Positions 33,201 to 45,350 of a DNA stretch of 64,000 bases are shown piece after piece. The stretch is from Pagrus major. Lineage: Eukaryota > Chordata > Actinopteri > Spariformes > Sparidae. The stretch is taken from NCBI RefSeq assembly GCF_040436345.1, contig NC_133221.1:25435665-25499664 (forward strand), in the 5' to 3' direction. A program made the translations under genes and the position numbers. How positions within the stretch are numbered: the stretch's first letter is position 1; each line of letters begins with the position of its first letter. The notes under the pieces are model-generated. The model searched no databases. It was not told where the DNA came from and saw only the letters and a program-made list of their open reading frames with translations.

Positions 33201-36200
33201 TTTACAGTGCCCTTCGTCAAATAAAACTGTGTAATCAAGCTGCTTTCAATCACCTTTATCATTGCAATGATTTAGCAGTGATATTAAAATTTGATGGAAA
33301 GCATACAGCACATTTTCAATTCTATAAATGGAAATCCATATCATTATTTCACACTGCACATGCTTCAAAAGTTACTGGTCCAGTGAAGGGACAAAGCAGA
33401 TGAAAGGATACAGTCCTTTCCTTTGAAGAGGGTTTTTCCGTTGATCATTTCTGCCATGATGCAGCCCACAGACCAGATGTCCACTAGAATAAACACCAAA
33501 GACAAAACACATCAGTAAGAACCTGAGCAGAATACACATAGAATACTGAGAGCGTTTCAAGTTTGGCTCAGTGCAGCAGAAATGAGGAAGGTGGCATTTA
33601 TATGCCAGAGCAAAGTTCCTTTTCAGAGAGACAGCGAAGGATCCATTGTGCTGTTTCTGCTGGGTGAGTAATACAATCCTATAGAGGGTTTAAACTTGCC
33701 AGAGTTGCTTTCTGTGCTACATTCCATTCGGGAGATGCTGTTTACAAAATGAAAAACCACTATCTCTAACAGAAGCATAAATCCTGAGGAAAGTGGGTTT
33801 CACTGCAGTGACAGCTCTGTCATTGAGTCTCAGCACTATCAGGCTGCTGTCAGACGCGTCTGTGTCAACTGCTGACAGATTAAGGGGAAAAAAGATTTAT
33901 TGTCAGAACGACACCCATGCTACTTCAAATGTCATGCGCCGACAACAGGATTATATAAAAAAAACTGCTGACCCATAAAGTACCATGCAAACCATCGCTA
34001 AAAGAATATAAGTTTTCAAACAGCAAACAGTTACAGCACAGACAGGCCGACAGTCTTTAGACAATAGCAAGGATGGAGGTAAGAATATCGAACAGCTATG
34101 ATTGTCTTGCCAGTCTGCGTGTAGTGCATCCAGTTCAGAATGACCTCAGGCGCCCGGTACCAACGAGTCACCACGTAGCCCGTCATCTCAGCATCAGTAC
34201 TGCGAGCCAGCCCAAAGTCCAGGATCTGCATCGGAAACAAAGAAATCAATCTTAGGTTGGAACATGAACACTGTATATGACAGATATCTATACAGTTAAT
34301 TTATTGTTTGATAAGGTCATTCATTTATTTATTCATATTTTCATACATCATTAACACATGGTATTTCCTGTATATTGCTAATTTTATAGCATATATCTTG
34401 TATTTTATCACATTCTTCGTCCTAGCTTAATTCTAGTTTATTATGCTGCTGCAGCTGCCCTGTCATTTCACTTTTGTAATGTTTTCCTAGTGCAATCCTT
34501 CAAAGTACAAACCTTCAATTCACAATCCTGGTTTACAGCCAAGTTTCCAGGCTTAAGATCCTGTAAAAGAAAATGAGCTGAGTGATGATTACTCATTGCA
34601 CATAGTGATTAACAGCAAATGATAGCCTACTGTTTGTACTGTGCTGTATCAAAACTGGGACTTGGTGCTTGAAGTCCCTTTGGCCAAACATGGATCAGCT
34701 GTTTGCTTCAATGCGTCTGTGAGGATTTTAAACAAGGACTCAGTGGTGTGACTCAACTGTAATCTGGCCGTAAGACTCGCTGCAGCATTTCTGTAGGGTC
34801 ATTCATAAAATACTGTGACATAATGTGTGATAAGGGTGGCACTGTTAGTGAGTGTTGATAATACAGTCTGAACACAGATAGACAAATATCCAGAGCTTTA
34901 TCACCACACACTTATAGCTTAGTTAACAATTAGCATGACTGATAAAGATATTATGATCAAAACATAAAAAAATCTTTATTGCTCATAAATGTGAGCACAG
35001 TATTTGTAAATCTACAGTTTTCCTGTAAACAAAGGAAGAAAATAGTAGATTTTATAATAGATCTTGCAGGTTGAAATCCTACACAAATGTATAACTATAT
35101 GTCTTTGAACGATGAAAAGAATAAAACTAGAATCGCTCTCAGTAGAGCGCATACCTTTGCCAAGGCAGGCTTTACCTGCATCATGTTGTACTCACTCACT
35201 GATACCTGCCACCTACAGTAGGGTCCAAAAGTCTGAGACCACTAGCCAAAATACTTCTATTTTGCACTTGTTGTTTTCATTACAAAAGATAATATAAGCT
35301 TAACAATTTGAGTAAAAAGTTGAATCTTTGAATCTTCATGATTTTCAGAAAGTCTTAGTATTTGGCATGTTCCCCTTTTGCCTTCACGACAGCATGCACT
35401 GAAGCTGGCTCTAACCCTACTTTCCTTACTCCACACACATACAAACACACACACACCCACAAGCGCTGGCACTAGTGCTGAAGGGTGTGACCTAACATCT
35501 CCAGACATGCCACCAGACATCAAGGAGTGAACTCATTCTACCTGTTGGGGCAGGGTTTGATCTGACTCAATAACAATGACAAATTAACCTAACATTCCCA
35601 TGTCCTTCTGTAGTACGTGAAGAGGTGCATGTCTGCTGAGTACAAACCACTTAAACACTACAGTTTCTTTAACATAGCCAGATTAAAGATATGGTTTTTG
35701 GCTTTCTACAATAACATTTGACTTGTGCTTACCCTGTGGATGATGCCAGCCTTGTGAATGTACTGCAGAGAGGGAGAGACAGAGCAGCAGACATTTCAGG
35801 TTTATGGATAATATATGGCATTTAATGATAGTGCTTTGTGTGATTTAATATGCCTGTTTACATGATGTTTTATTAGTATGTCTGTTTGCTTTCATCAACT
35901 CATCTGTCAACTCTTCTTGTAATGGCAAATAAAGTTACCTTGTTCAAATAAAGTCTTGAGAGGAGTTGGATCAAACAAATGGCACATCTATTAGGTATTA
36001 TTATTAGTTGTTAATTATAAGTTTGTTTCCTTTCTTCAAATAACTTTTAGCATCCTTCTTTTCTATAACTATCCATCATGAGTTTGTTACGATGACTCAT
36101 TTAAGGCACAATAGGTCGACTCTCCACTGCACCCTTCAATATATGTATATATACATGCAATCAAAGTGCACAAATCTCTTTAATATACAGTATTTTTCTA

Positions 36201-39200
36201 GCGTGACTGTTACATAAGTACTTTGGAACCTTGAGTTTTTCATAAGTTATAATCATACTTCATGTTATGCTTCCTGATAAATACAGTGTGCTACTGTATG
36301 CCTCCCCAGCTCACCCTGAGTCCACAGAGCATCTGGTAGACAAGAAACTGGACCTTGTCTTCAGAGAGGTGACCCCGCACCTTCGACAGGTCAGTAAACA
36401 TGTAAGGCATCACCAGGCAACTGGGGAAAAGAGGGGGGGAGGCAGAGCGAGCAAGAGAATGAATGGAAAGTGATGGATAGTCTGATTGCATCTACTGAAC
36501 AATTCAAACATACAATTACACTTTATTATATCCACTATACAATTCAGTTAACATCATAACTAATGCACAAGAAACAGCTGTCCTTTACTATCTGCACACC
36601 CACTGTTAATGCTGTAATCCAGGTCTTTTCATACTTTCATTAAGGAGCTTAGGGTTCTTGTGTGTGTTTATGTAACACTCCTGTTTATACAACCTTCAAT
36701 GTATGAATCCTCTCCGCAGTATCCACCTAATTTGCTGCTGCAAAAGTCTTTGTGTGCAGTTCAATGTACTAATCTTACCACTTAGTCAGAACAAAATAAT
36801 TAAATGAATTTAAAAAATAACTCAATTATCTAATTATCAGTGTTATGTTTTGTAACAATTCAATGATAAATGGCAAAATAAAACTAAGTGATGTTGTATT
36901 TTCATGTTTTTTATATTAAACTGGCATTTGACCACTTTTTTGCTTCTACATGTCACTCTGAAGTAAATAATGATTTTGCAGTGAAAAATGAGTAACTGTG
37001 GAAATTCTACACTGCAACAGATAAAGAAACCCCAACTGATAGAGGAGGCAAAGAAGGTGAAGAGGGAGAGTGATAGAAACCGAGGTCAAAAAAGAGTGAA
37101 CAGGCAGCCATTCGCTCAATGGACAGCACTGGTGTTGTGTTCCCTTGCTGATATGTATTTCCCCTTACCAACAGGACTTGAGATGGTTCAAAACCGTGAC
37201 CTGCCTACTTATTAATACGACCAGGTGTTTTACTTTGTCTTTTCATAGCACTGAGATCGGGGTTACAATGGCTTTGTTGCTTTGGACAGTAGCCATTTTG
37301 CGAGCGGTGTGTTTGCAACAGCAGTGGCAACAGTAATACCACAGGGAAACACTTTTTAATTTTATGATAGCCTTATCTGTGCTCCTTAATCAAGACCTAC
37401 GGTTCTTGCTTGACTTGCGGGTTTTAGTCTCCCAATTATTCTTAACAGCAATCACTATAACATAGACGATTTGGCCAAAAGTATGTGGACACCCCTGCCT
37501 GGAGCTGTTATTTATTGTGCTGGATACAAAATTGAAATACTGGTTCCATTTGAGGCAGGGGTCTTTCACATTTTTCAGTCTAAGTCCTCAGCTGATAAGA
37601 GATAGAGCAGGGATCCCCTACTACATATTTTGTATAAAAATCAAACTGGGCAGATGGAATCATGGGTATAATCTTCAATGTTGTTTTTTTTTAAAGAATT
37701 TATCTTGTTGGATTCGTGTTAATCTTTATTTTCAGACACTTCTAAATGTTTGAAAAAATAAAAACTTACTTAATATATATTAAGTAAGTTTACTTAATAT
37801 TACCAAACAATAATTTGGGGGGCCCATTTCAGTAACTCTGTGGACCCTATAGGGGTTGTGGACCCCTGTTGAAGACCCAGGATTTAAGGGAGGCAACAGT
37901 GGCAATAATGACCACACACACCGACACCTGTTCTGAAAAGCAAATGACTCTTGATAGTCTTTGAATGTTAAATGGAGCATGATGCACAGACCTATTGTTT
38001 AAACCTCCCCAAAATACAAAGCAATCCTTGTTCTCAAACGTTCTGTAGCAAGCATTTTTCAGATGAACACTAAACTTGCAGGTCATCGTAGGCGTTTCCT
38101 GTCTCTGCCTGAGGGCTTTGCTAATATGCTGAAAAATACTCACAAGTCCTGCATGTCATCGAGGCACGAGGCAGGTGTAAACACATCAAGAAGTCCGATC
38201 ACCTAGTTGGAATGAAAGAGCAAGGTGAGGAATATCTAGAACAAAATCAAATGTTAAAACTACAGTCTGTTAGAGGAAGAAGGAAATGTGTTATATCCAC
38301 TCACATTTTCATGCTTCATGTGTTTGAGCAGTCGCAGCTCTCGGTAGGCCCTCTTAGCAAAGATCTCAGACTGGAAAGGCCTGTGGAGCTTCTTGATGGC
38401 CACTTTCTCTTTAGTCTTCTCATTTATTGCTGAGCTGTGGTGAATAATGAAGAACAAGTCATTAGCTCTGCACTCTAAGTCTATCTGTGCTGTCTGCTTT
38501 CACTACGATATCCCTCTTTTGAAGTCAGAGCAGTGAGAAAATGACAACGGTCTATTTTGAGGTTTCACTCTCGCTTAGAAGTTCTGCATGGATGGAGAAA
38601 CTGTTGGTGAGACTCATTCTCTAAATGAGTGGGGGTGGTCTGTGGTTTATTGAGTATCAACATGTAAATGTTTGGCAACTCGTGATGTGCATGTCTGCAG
38701 TGATCTGCAGGGCACCAAATCGTAGGAGGAAAAGGCTTGTTAGGCTATTTGGAGCCACATCCACCAACACACATTACACACACCACTTGTGCATAGTGCT
38801 GTGGACAACACTGATGCACTAATATGGGATATTAAAATCAATTTTAAAAAGACAAACATAAACAATAAATACAGTACATTTCACACATACATCAGTTAAA
38901 ATGTTGATTATGTGTCTGAATATTATTTCCCTCTTTTCCGATGTTTGCCATTTCCCCCAAGTCGGTTTATGAGAGATGTGTAATCAGGCAAAATTATACT
39001 TAATGGTGTTGGGCCTTGATCCCAGTTCCTCAGATGGTGCCTCTTTAAAAGGCCAGATATTTTAACCTTTAACAGATCACAACGCCCACAATATGATGCT
39101 TAAAACCGTGGTAGCAGGCCAATGTCTGCAGCGCTAACAGCAGAAGCACCACAGTCTGCTATAATGGATGTTGAACCATCTCCACTTTGAATTTTCACAT

Positions 39201-40892
39201 TCTAAGCGTCATTGGTTAGCACACAGACAAATGATCTATAAACACCATCAATGAGTTAAAAAATAAAGATGAGACTGGCTTGACATCAAAACTGACCATA
39301 ATGCAGTGACTGGTTTTCTGAATGAAACTTAGTGAATGTTCAGAGGATGTCGACCAGCAGCTGTGCAATGGAATTACAAATAATCTTGAATAAATAAAAT
39401 AATAATAAAAATTGTTGGCCTACAATTCACAAACATGTACTGACCAATGCTGAAATGTCAAAACATTGTGGTGCAAAGAATATAGAGAAGTTTGACTGTG
39501 AAGTGCAAGTGGTTTACCACAGTACTGAAGTAGAAGCACTGCGATGGCAGGGCAACAAGGTCATTCACTTTCACACACTAATAATAGTTGATTATTAAGT
39601 CTCATCCCCAGGTTGTCAAATATTGATGCTTTGGTTTGGCAGCTCGGGTTGGACACCTTCCAGGAAGTTACACTTTGTTGCTTTCATCAAACGAATTAAA
39701 CAATTCAAAAAATAGTTGGCTGTAAGTTGAAATGTTGACAACTGATTGAATAATCAAGTCATCGTTGCAGCTCCATTCGTGACCAGTATTTTTAAAAACC
39801 ATGGCAACGGCCCTGATTGTAGGTTGTATAATGTTAGTATGAAACTTGTATGTATGACAGTTGTATTTGTACTAGCGTTTACACAATTAGCCACATCTGA
39901 CTTGTATTAATAGTTAATCGTGATCTTATAATGGACCATCTTTGGAATTTCATAAACAGCTTTTTCAAAAGGCCTTTAATGATGGGATATCACCAATAAA
40001 TCATATTATATCACAAACAAAATGTTATGCAAATTTAGAAACCAAACTTGCAGCCTCAGTTGACCTCAATACTGATTTTATTTATCTCGTCAGCAGATAA
40101 ACAACATGGTACGTGTAAATCAATAATGCTGAATGATGCTGGGTGCCTCCAATGTATTTCCTATATTTGCTGAAACAAACATGTGAATGTCACAACAACA
40201 AAAACATGTTTCCACTGACTCCATATATTTATGTTTAACCATAAATTAATTTACTTTCTGTACTGTGTATGTTTCTACACGTGAATATACATATATACAT
40301 AAAATAAATAAAAATATATACACCATGTTATACATTGCATTTAAACATGTATATGCAAATGCCATATAAGCTGTTTCTGTGGCTTCCACTATGAATCATT
40401 GTATCTTCTCACTGGACGTAGAAATCAAAGTGCAAAGTGGCCATCTTTAATACTGGCACTCCATCTCCTCTATTACTGTGCACTTAAACCCATATAAGCT
40501 GCATGTTATGAGACAGTCTACACATGGCATAAGCTGTTGGGATGTGCTTTAAGGTGTCAGGCGTTATATATAACTTGTTAACATGAGAGTTAGTAGCTGT
40601 GTCATCATGTGTTGACAGTGTGTTGCTGTACATACAGCACATAAGCCAGGCCCGCCACAGGCAGCATGGAGCCAGGGTAGCTAACATTAATGAGTGCTGA
40701 GAGAATAAACCCTGTTCACACACGGTCCAGTCCCAGCTACGACACACACTACATGCAGTGTAAAGGACGAGTCACTCACCACACGGAGCCGTACGCCCCG
40801 GTGCCTATCTGCTTGAGCCGTGTGTATTTCTCCGGGACTTCCCACACCGTGCTGTTGATTTCCTCACGGGAGAAATTCGCCTGAGCCTCCAT
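30138..40892 (-). CDS. mapk13: mapk13, mitogen-activated protein kinase 13 (p38-delta)
   Basis: Cytoplasmic/nuclear Ser/Thr kinase of the stress-activated p38 group, activated by MKK3/MKK6 dual phosphorylation. Coding exons in transcript order: 40892-40780, 38434-38305, 38202-38144, 36420-36315, 35762-35733, 34560-34513, 34225-34111, 33483-33412, 32892-32813, 31526-31448, 30911-30738 and 30223-30138; 363 aa (human 365). Visible elements: glycine loop [12 protein letters not shown] Lys52 (VAIKK), gatekeeper Met105 (CLVMPYM, the p38-gamma/delta type rather than Thr of p38-alpha/beta), HRDLKPGN at 145-152, DFG 165-167 and activation motif TGY 177-179. The stretch [19 protein letters not shown] and FPRASAK mark delta rather than gamma, and the C-terminus lacks the gamma PDZ ligand. 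All phases agree; the intron after exon 7 is GC-AG. It lies upstream of brpf3 in the same orientation, as in human. Confidence 0.96.
30738..30911 (-). CDS. mapk13: mapk13 coding exon 11
   Basis: Encodes [20 protein letters not shown] and [18 protein letters not shown], kinase subdomain XI and the MAPK C-terminal extension with the acidic common-docking patch. Confidence 0.95.
31448..31526 (-). CDS. mapk13: mapk13 coding exon 10
   Basis: Encodes [20 protein letters not shown] then PRASAK, characteristic of p38-delta. Confidence 0.95.
32125..32484. mobile_element. Tc1/mariner-type foldback MITE
   Basis: Right end reverse complemented TACAGTCGTGGTCAAAAGTT; left end TTGTGGTCAAAAGTTTACAT. The arms match for about 100 bases (including AGAACATGTACTGTATATCA), leaving about 145 bases between them. 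The GTGGTCAAAAGTTTACAT end is that of teleost Tc1-like elements. Lies in the mapk13 intron between coding exons 9 and 10. Confidence 0.8.
32813..32892 (-). CDS. mapk13: mapk13 coding exon 9
   Basis: Encodes [20 protein letters not shown] then KLDTQE; phase 1 to phase 0. Confidence 0.95.
33412..33483 (-). CDS. mapk13: mapk13 coding exon 8
   Basis: Encodes [20 protein letters not shown] then GKD. Its phase-1 acceptor TTATTCTAG|TG completes the Val codon begun before the GC-donor intron. Confidence 0.95.
34111..34225 (-). CDS. mapk13: mapk13 coding exon 7 (DFG and TGY activation loop)
   Basis: Encodes [20 protein letters not shown] then [18 protein letters not shown]. It ends at CAGACTG|GCAAGA, a GC donor in place of GT. 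No GT donor exists that would keep the kinase frame. Confidence 0.96.
34513..34560 (-). CDS. mapk13: mapk13 coding exon 6
   Basis: A 16-codon exon, [16 protein letters not shown], the catalytic loop after HR. Phase 0 on both sides. Confidence 0.96.
35214..35540. mobile_element. Tc1-like transposon fragment
   Basis: Starts CAGTAGGGTCCAAAAGTCTGA, a Tc1-type terminal repeat, and carries the internal motif GGCATGTTCCCCTTTTGCCT seen in related fish elements. The opposite end was not found, so this is a fragment. In a mapk13 intron. Confidence 0.55.
35733..35762 (-). CDS. mapk13: mapk13 coding exon 5 (30-bp microexon)
   Basis: Encodes [10 protein letters not shown], including His145 of the HRD motif. 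Acceptor CTCTCTGCAG, donor CAGG|GTAAGC. Its size and position match the conserved p38 exon. Confidence 0.95.
36315..36420 (-). CDS. mapk13: mapk13 coding exon 4
   Basis: Encodes [20 protein letters not shown] then [15 protein letters not shown], with the gatekeeper Met. Confidence 0.95.
37462..37510. mobile_element. Tc1-like terminal repeat fragment
   Basis: GGCCAAAAGTATGTGGACACC resembles the terminal repeat of another fish Tc1 family. No partner end is nearby. Confidence 0.45.
38144..38202 (-). CDS. mapk13: mapk13 coding exon 3
   Basis: Encodes [19 protein letters not shown] and two bases of the following Phe. Phase 0 in, phase 2 out. Confidence 0.94.
38305..38434 (-). CDS. mapk13: mapk13 coding exon 2
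   Basis: Encodes [20 protein letters not shown] then [20 protein letters not shown], with ATP-binding Lys52 and the alpha-C Glu. Confidence 0.96.
40780..40892 (-). CDS. mapk13: mapk13 coding exon 1
   Basis: Encodes [20 protein letters not shown] then [17 protein letters not shown]. The start is the first Met of the frame, 3 bases after an in-line ATG in another frame (CATCATGGAGG). Donor TGTG|GTGAGT. Confidence 0.94.
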
Positions 40893-41060
40893 GATGAAGA
40901 GGATAAGGCGAAGCTAGAAAAAAACTTCTCCCCCCTGTACGCCTGTCACTTGTTCAGGAGGTGAAGCAAAACACTGCTCAAGTACCAGGTAGTGTACTCT
41001 ACACCTGGCTTCCGTTAGGGCTTTTCAAAATAATGTCCGTGTGGGAGTGAAAACAAATAG
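40893..41060 (-). promoter_or_regulatory. mapk13: Presumed mapk13 5' UTR and promoter
   Basis: Directly upstream of the start codon on the minus strand. No TATA box or clear initiator was identified, so this is inferred from position only. Confidence 0.35.
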
Positions 41061-43349
41061 CTAGCTAACATGCTGCACAAAACGGACTGAGCATGATATA
41101 AAATGATATATATAAAATGTTCTTTTTATTTGAGACTCATTTTAAGAAGGTTTAGGCCAAGAGGATGCTGAATGAAGTTTTTGTCTACCAGCCAAATGGC
41201 TAGTGAATGTTAAAAATTTAGAAGTCAAAAAAAGAATTACCACTTTTAAATTTTTAAATTTTTTGGCTGTGTTTTTTTTTTTATTTTTTATTTTTTCAAT
41301 CAATTGCATTTTTTTAATCAACATAGGCTGGTGCTATTTGTGTACCCTGTCACACAATTTTAGTGTTTATGAAGAAAACCTTTATTCTGAAGGCAAATCA
41401 CCCTGCTTCCGGTCTCAACCTGACTTTTTCTTGACTCGACACCACAGTGTTACGCTGTCACTACGCTACAGTCACTGTATTACAGTAGATAACACGTTAA
41501 GTACCACGGAGGACCTGTTAACATGTTAGCCTTATGTAGTCTTCCCTTTACAGAAAACAGTTTCACTATAAAAAGCTTCATCCTGCGTGTGGAAAGCAAC
41601 CAAATGAAGTAAACTCCATACAAACCCTCAGTGTGAAAATCAGACGCCTGGCTTGCTGAAACATGTCAATATGACTCGAATGGCTCCCACCCACACATGG
41701 TAGGTGTTACTTGTCATGAATAATTACTGTACATTGCCAGAAGTTAATGAATCATTTCAGCCTACAACGGTACATTCACACTTACAGGCATGAACAAAAA
41801 CATGTGATAAGATTGAAATTTTGATTTTGCACCCTATATACACTGCAGGTTCCTCTGTCACATTAATAAATGATCCACAGCTATGAAATCTCCTGTTTCG
41901 GTCATAACCTCTTGCAGAATTATGCTGTTTATAGTGTTCCAACATGAACAAACACTGGCCTACGTTAAAAAAAAAAAAAGACTAATGTTATTCCTTGACT
42001 GTAGCTAACATTTGTGTAAAAGATCAGTTCTCCCTGAAAACCTGAAAAGCCAGAAAATCAACACTGATATCTACAGTCTCATCAAGATACATAACCTGGA
42101 GCTGCTCCGTTGGCAGTCTATTAAAGCTGACCTTGTGTATTTAACTTTGTTTTCTTTTCTTTTTCATCTGAATGGGATCCTGTAATAGTGATAATGAAAG
42201 ATCTCGGTTCTCAGGATTGTACTTCATTACCTTTTCCACTGAATTTAGATTAGATTTATTAAATTCCAAATATCAGCTACATTTGGCTTTATATTATTAC
42301 TCAGAATTCTGGTATTTGGAACATTGATATCAGTACAAAGTGCAAACCAGCAAATGAAAACATTAAGTATTTTGTCAGAACATATGGGGATCAGGGGGTT
42401 AAATTGTAAGCTTGATTATGTAATTTAGAATGACAGTGAATATGTATTTTTCTGTATGTCATATGTTAGTCTCATGTCAGTCCCATGTCGTCTGTGAAAG
42501 TGTTATAAATAGTTATTCTATTCAATAGGCAAATGTAAGAAAACGCAATGGTTTACACCAAAATCACAGTGTAATCAACCTCAAATGTGTAACATTCAGT
42601 ATTCATCCATATTTGTATCCTGTTTGGGATGTGAGTCATCGTCTACTCTTATGTATTTTGGGGCAGCTTTTAAAATAATATAGGGGTGATGAGGTGACTG
42701 TTTTTAACTGTGCAATAAGTAAGATTTTTACTGCTTGATGGCAGAAAATGCCCATAATATATCTGTGGAGGCTGGAGGGTTATGGATCAATATCAATGAC
42801 TCAGCCATTACTTGGCCAGCTGCTGAACCTTCTGGCTTTCAAAACTCACTTTGCTTCCTGTACTCTGTTTAGAAGAGAAAACATCTCTCCTACTAGAGTT
42901 TCAAAACCTGATCTAAACCGGTCTCTGTTTGGTCAAGTGATTAACAAAGTGGCCTAACATGAAGGATGCTGAAAATGTAGCATCAGTTATTTGACATTCA
43001 TTTATTTGCCTTTACTACTTTAAAAGCTTTCTCAGTACAAACACAAACTAACTGAGCTAGGTAGCCTGATAGTAAAGGTGGGCAAGTCGCAGAATTTATT
43101 TTGGCCAAACACAGATAAGAGACACACAACGTTTAATCTTTGTAAAACTAATATTTGATGACTGCAATTTATCAAATGTCCTAGGAAAAATATATTCACA
43201 ATTGTGTAGTGATTTGAAAACACAGTTATTTTGGTTTCAGGGCATCAATTTTGCCCAGTTAGTCGTACAAAGTTTTGGTAAAAAGATGGTGACCGGGCCA
43301 ATTTTTATAAAGTGCCTTAAATATATGTTTCTTGTGTCCATGGAAGTAA
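41061..43349. other. Intergenic, no gene recognised
   Basis: AT-rich. A weak remnant of the GTGCAATAAGTAAG MITE family lies at about 42710-42760. The open frames here are short and unsupported. Confidence 0.5.
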
Positions 43350-43387
43350 ACGTCAGGACGTCAGAACGTCAGAACGTCAGAACGTGT
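43350..43387. repeat. 8-bp minisatellite of ACGTCA units
   Basis: Four ACGTCA half-sites (43350, 43358, 43366, 43374) plus a fifth ACGT at 43382, spaced exactly 8 bases apart. ACGTCA is a half-site for ATF/CREB-type bZIP factors. Confidence 0.85.
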
Positions 43388-43621
43388 GGCTGTAAGCACA
43401 CCATGTGGACGGCTGAGTGTACTTTTTTGAATGCTAAAACTTTGACCAGCAATATCTAATTTAATATATAACCTTGTAATATTTACTTTTCTTGTAAAAA
43501 AAAAAGAAAGTTAAATGTATTGTCAATGTTAAATCTAAATGTTAAAGGTGTTTGCTGAAACTCATTATTAAGCTAATATCCAGATTCACACTGCTGCTCA
43601 GTGTAAGTGCTGTATTAGAAG

Positions 43622-44929
43622 CTCAATAAAGAGATCCAGCGCTTTCGACGGTCTTCCTCAGGTGGTCAGTGTGACTGTGGTGACATTGGTCACTTCTCTT
43701 CTCTGAATGCTCTCCTCCATCTGTTGCCTGCCAACATGTCTAGAAATTTAGCTGTCAACATTGGAGGGGCAGCAGTTCAGGGTTCCAGCAATGTGTCTCC
43801 AGCTGCAGCAGCAACATCCACCACAGAGACATCACAGCACTCGGTTAGTTTGATTTTTAATTCACATTAAATTTGTTAAGTGAAAGGTGAATAGACTGTA
43901 TTCAATGTTGACATGTAAATAAATAATTAGTAAATATATAATAAATAGTTTTTTAATCAGTGTGGCATAATATTTCTATTTCAGTTCCAATCAAGTTGGC
44001 ATATTTATGACAACACCAGCATGTAAACAGATAATAACTGTGATGGTGTTTTATTTGCATTTTTTACTTCAGGGCTCCAGTACTGGAAGCAGAATTCACC
44101 CCACTGATCCACCACCCAAGTTTTCATTCATGCTCACGTTCCAGTTCATACTATCTTTTGATTGCCCATTTAATTCATTTAAACATTCTTGTATTTAATA
44201 TACAGCACAGTGTATAATTCTCTTTGGTCAGAAAGATATTAATGATGAGCAGATATGATGTCTAGCTCATTAGTCACACCATCTATAATTCTCTCCCAGT
44301 GTCATTCTCTGTTTTGTCGTCTGGTCACCAAGGAAGGCATCAGATTTACAGATTGACGAAGGCCATCTTTCTGTGTGTTACTGCAAGACTATACCATCCC
44401 AGTATCCAAATTTAACAGCATCATTGAACAATAATTGGATCTTAAAGTGTCACAGACAAAAACTAAACATTTAAATGTTGGAGAAGTGATGCTTATGGGG
44501 CATCTGATCCTCAAAACAATGTGGTTCAAAGACGACATGCAAGAAAGTCACTGCAAAGGTGGATTCATATGGTGTTGTAGTCAGGAAGAGCAGCATTAGC
44601 TCAGAGAGTATATTCTGTGTAGGTTGTGGTTGCTCTTTGGTATAATAAAGGTGTGGGCAGTCAATCAGTCTGCTCTGATGATGAGAATGAGCTTGAGGAA
44701 GATGATTATCAAGAGGTTGAGAATAATGAGGACTGATGAGGAGACTGATTGTAATGATGACTGGTCTGATTGGCCTTTCTGGACCGATATTGATGATGTC
44801 AGTGATAGTGATGATGATTATGATAACATCAGATCTCCCTCTCCTCTCAGTCAACGCTTTCCTGTACCTGATTGGTGGCCTGATCCCACTGGGTTTCTCT
44901 TGTTTTTCAGCATCAACGTACCTCTATAG
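43622..44929 (+). pseudogene. Broken coding-like segment of unknown origin
   Basis: Three coding-like blocks on one strand. (a) 43622-43843 is open and reads EIQRFRRSSSGGQCDCGDIG, then SLNALLHLLPANMSRNLAVN, ending near a weak donor (TCG|GTTAGT). (b) From 44073, after TTTTTACTTCAG, GSSTGSRIHPTDPPPK continues in the matching phase and stops at 44198. (c) 44669-44929 is strongly acidic: SDDENELEEDDYQEVENNED, a stop and one-base shift near 44732, then SDWPFWTDIDDVSDSDDDYD and SPSPLSQRFPVPDWWPDP. I do not recognise the protein. Composition and phase agreement suggest a decayed gene, or unannotated exons of one. It could also be the remains of a transposon protein. Confidence 0.35.
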
Positions 44930-45119
44930 CATTGGGAAATTCCTGAGCGGTATGTGGAACATCAAGATGGAGATCTTCTCAGTCAGAACCTTTTGTTAAT
45001 CATAGGAAGAGTGTGAGAAAACCTGCAGAGAGCAGAAAAGCTTGAGCCAACTACCTCAACTTCTGTGTGACAGTGACTCCAGCTGGAAAAAGAAGGATCT
45101 GGTGGTTGTGTTCTTATTT

Positions 45120-45350
45120 GTAACTATGCAAGGTGCCTCTGTGTCTGGCAGATAGCACCTTGCACTGGGGTCTATCAATATCTGGTCTGTAGATTGTGCT
45201 TTTTAACCTTGAGGGCTGGCCTTATGTATCTGGCAGAGCCGACAATGCCCTGTTTGTACTCGCACTAGAGCTTATGTGTATCTGGAGGCTGGATTTTCTC
45301 TTTGTAACCTTTTGGGTTGGCCTCTTCGTCTGGCTGGGCTGGTGATGCTT
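45120..45350. repeat. Degenerate tandem repeat of a CTGGC-containing unit
   Basis: Related segments with GTGTCTGGCAGAT, TGTATCTGGCAGAGC and TGTATCTGGAGGCTGG recur at irregular intervals. Weak and old. Confidence 0.35.
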
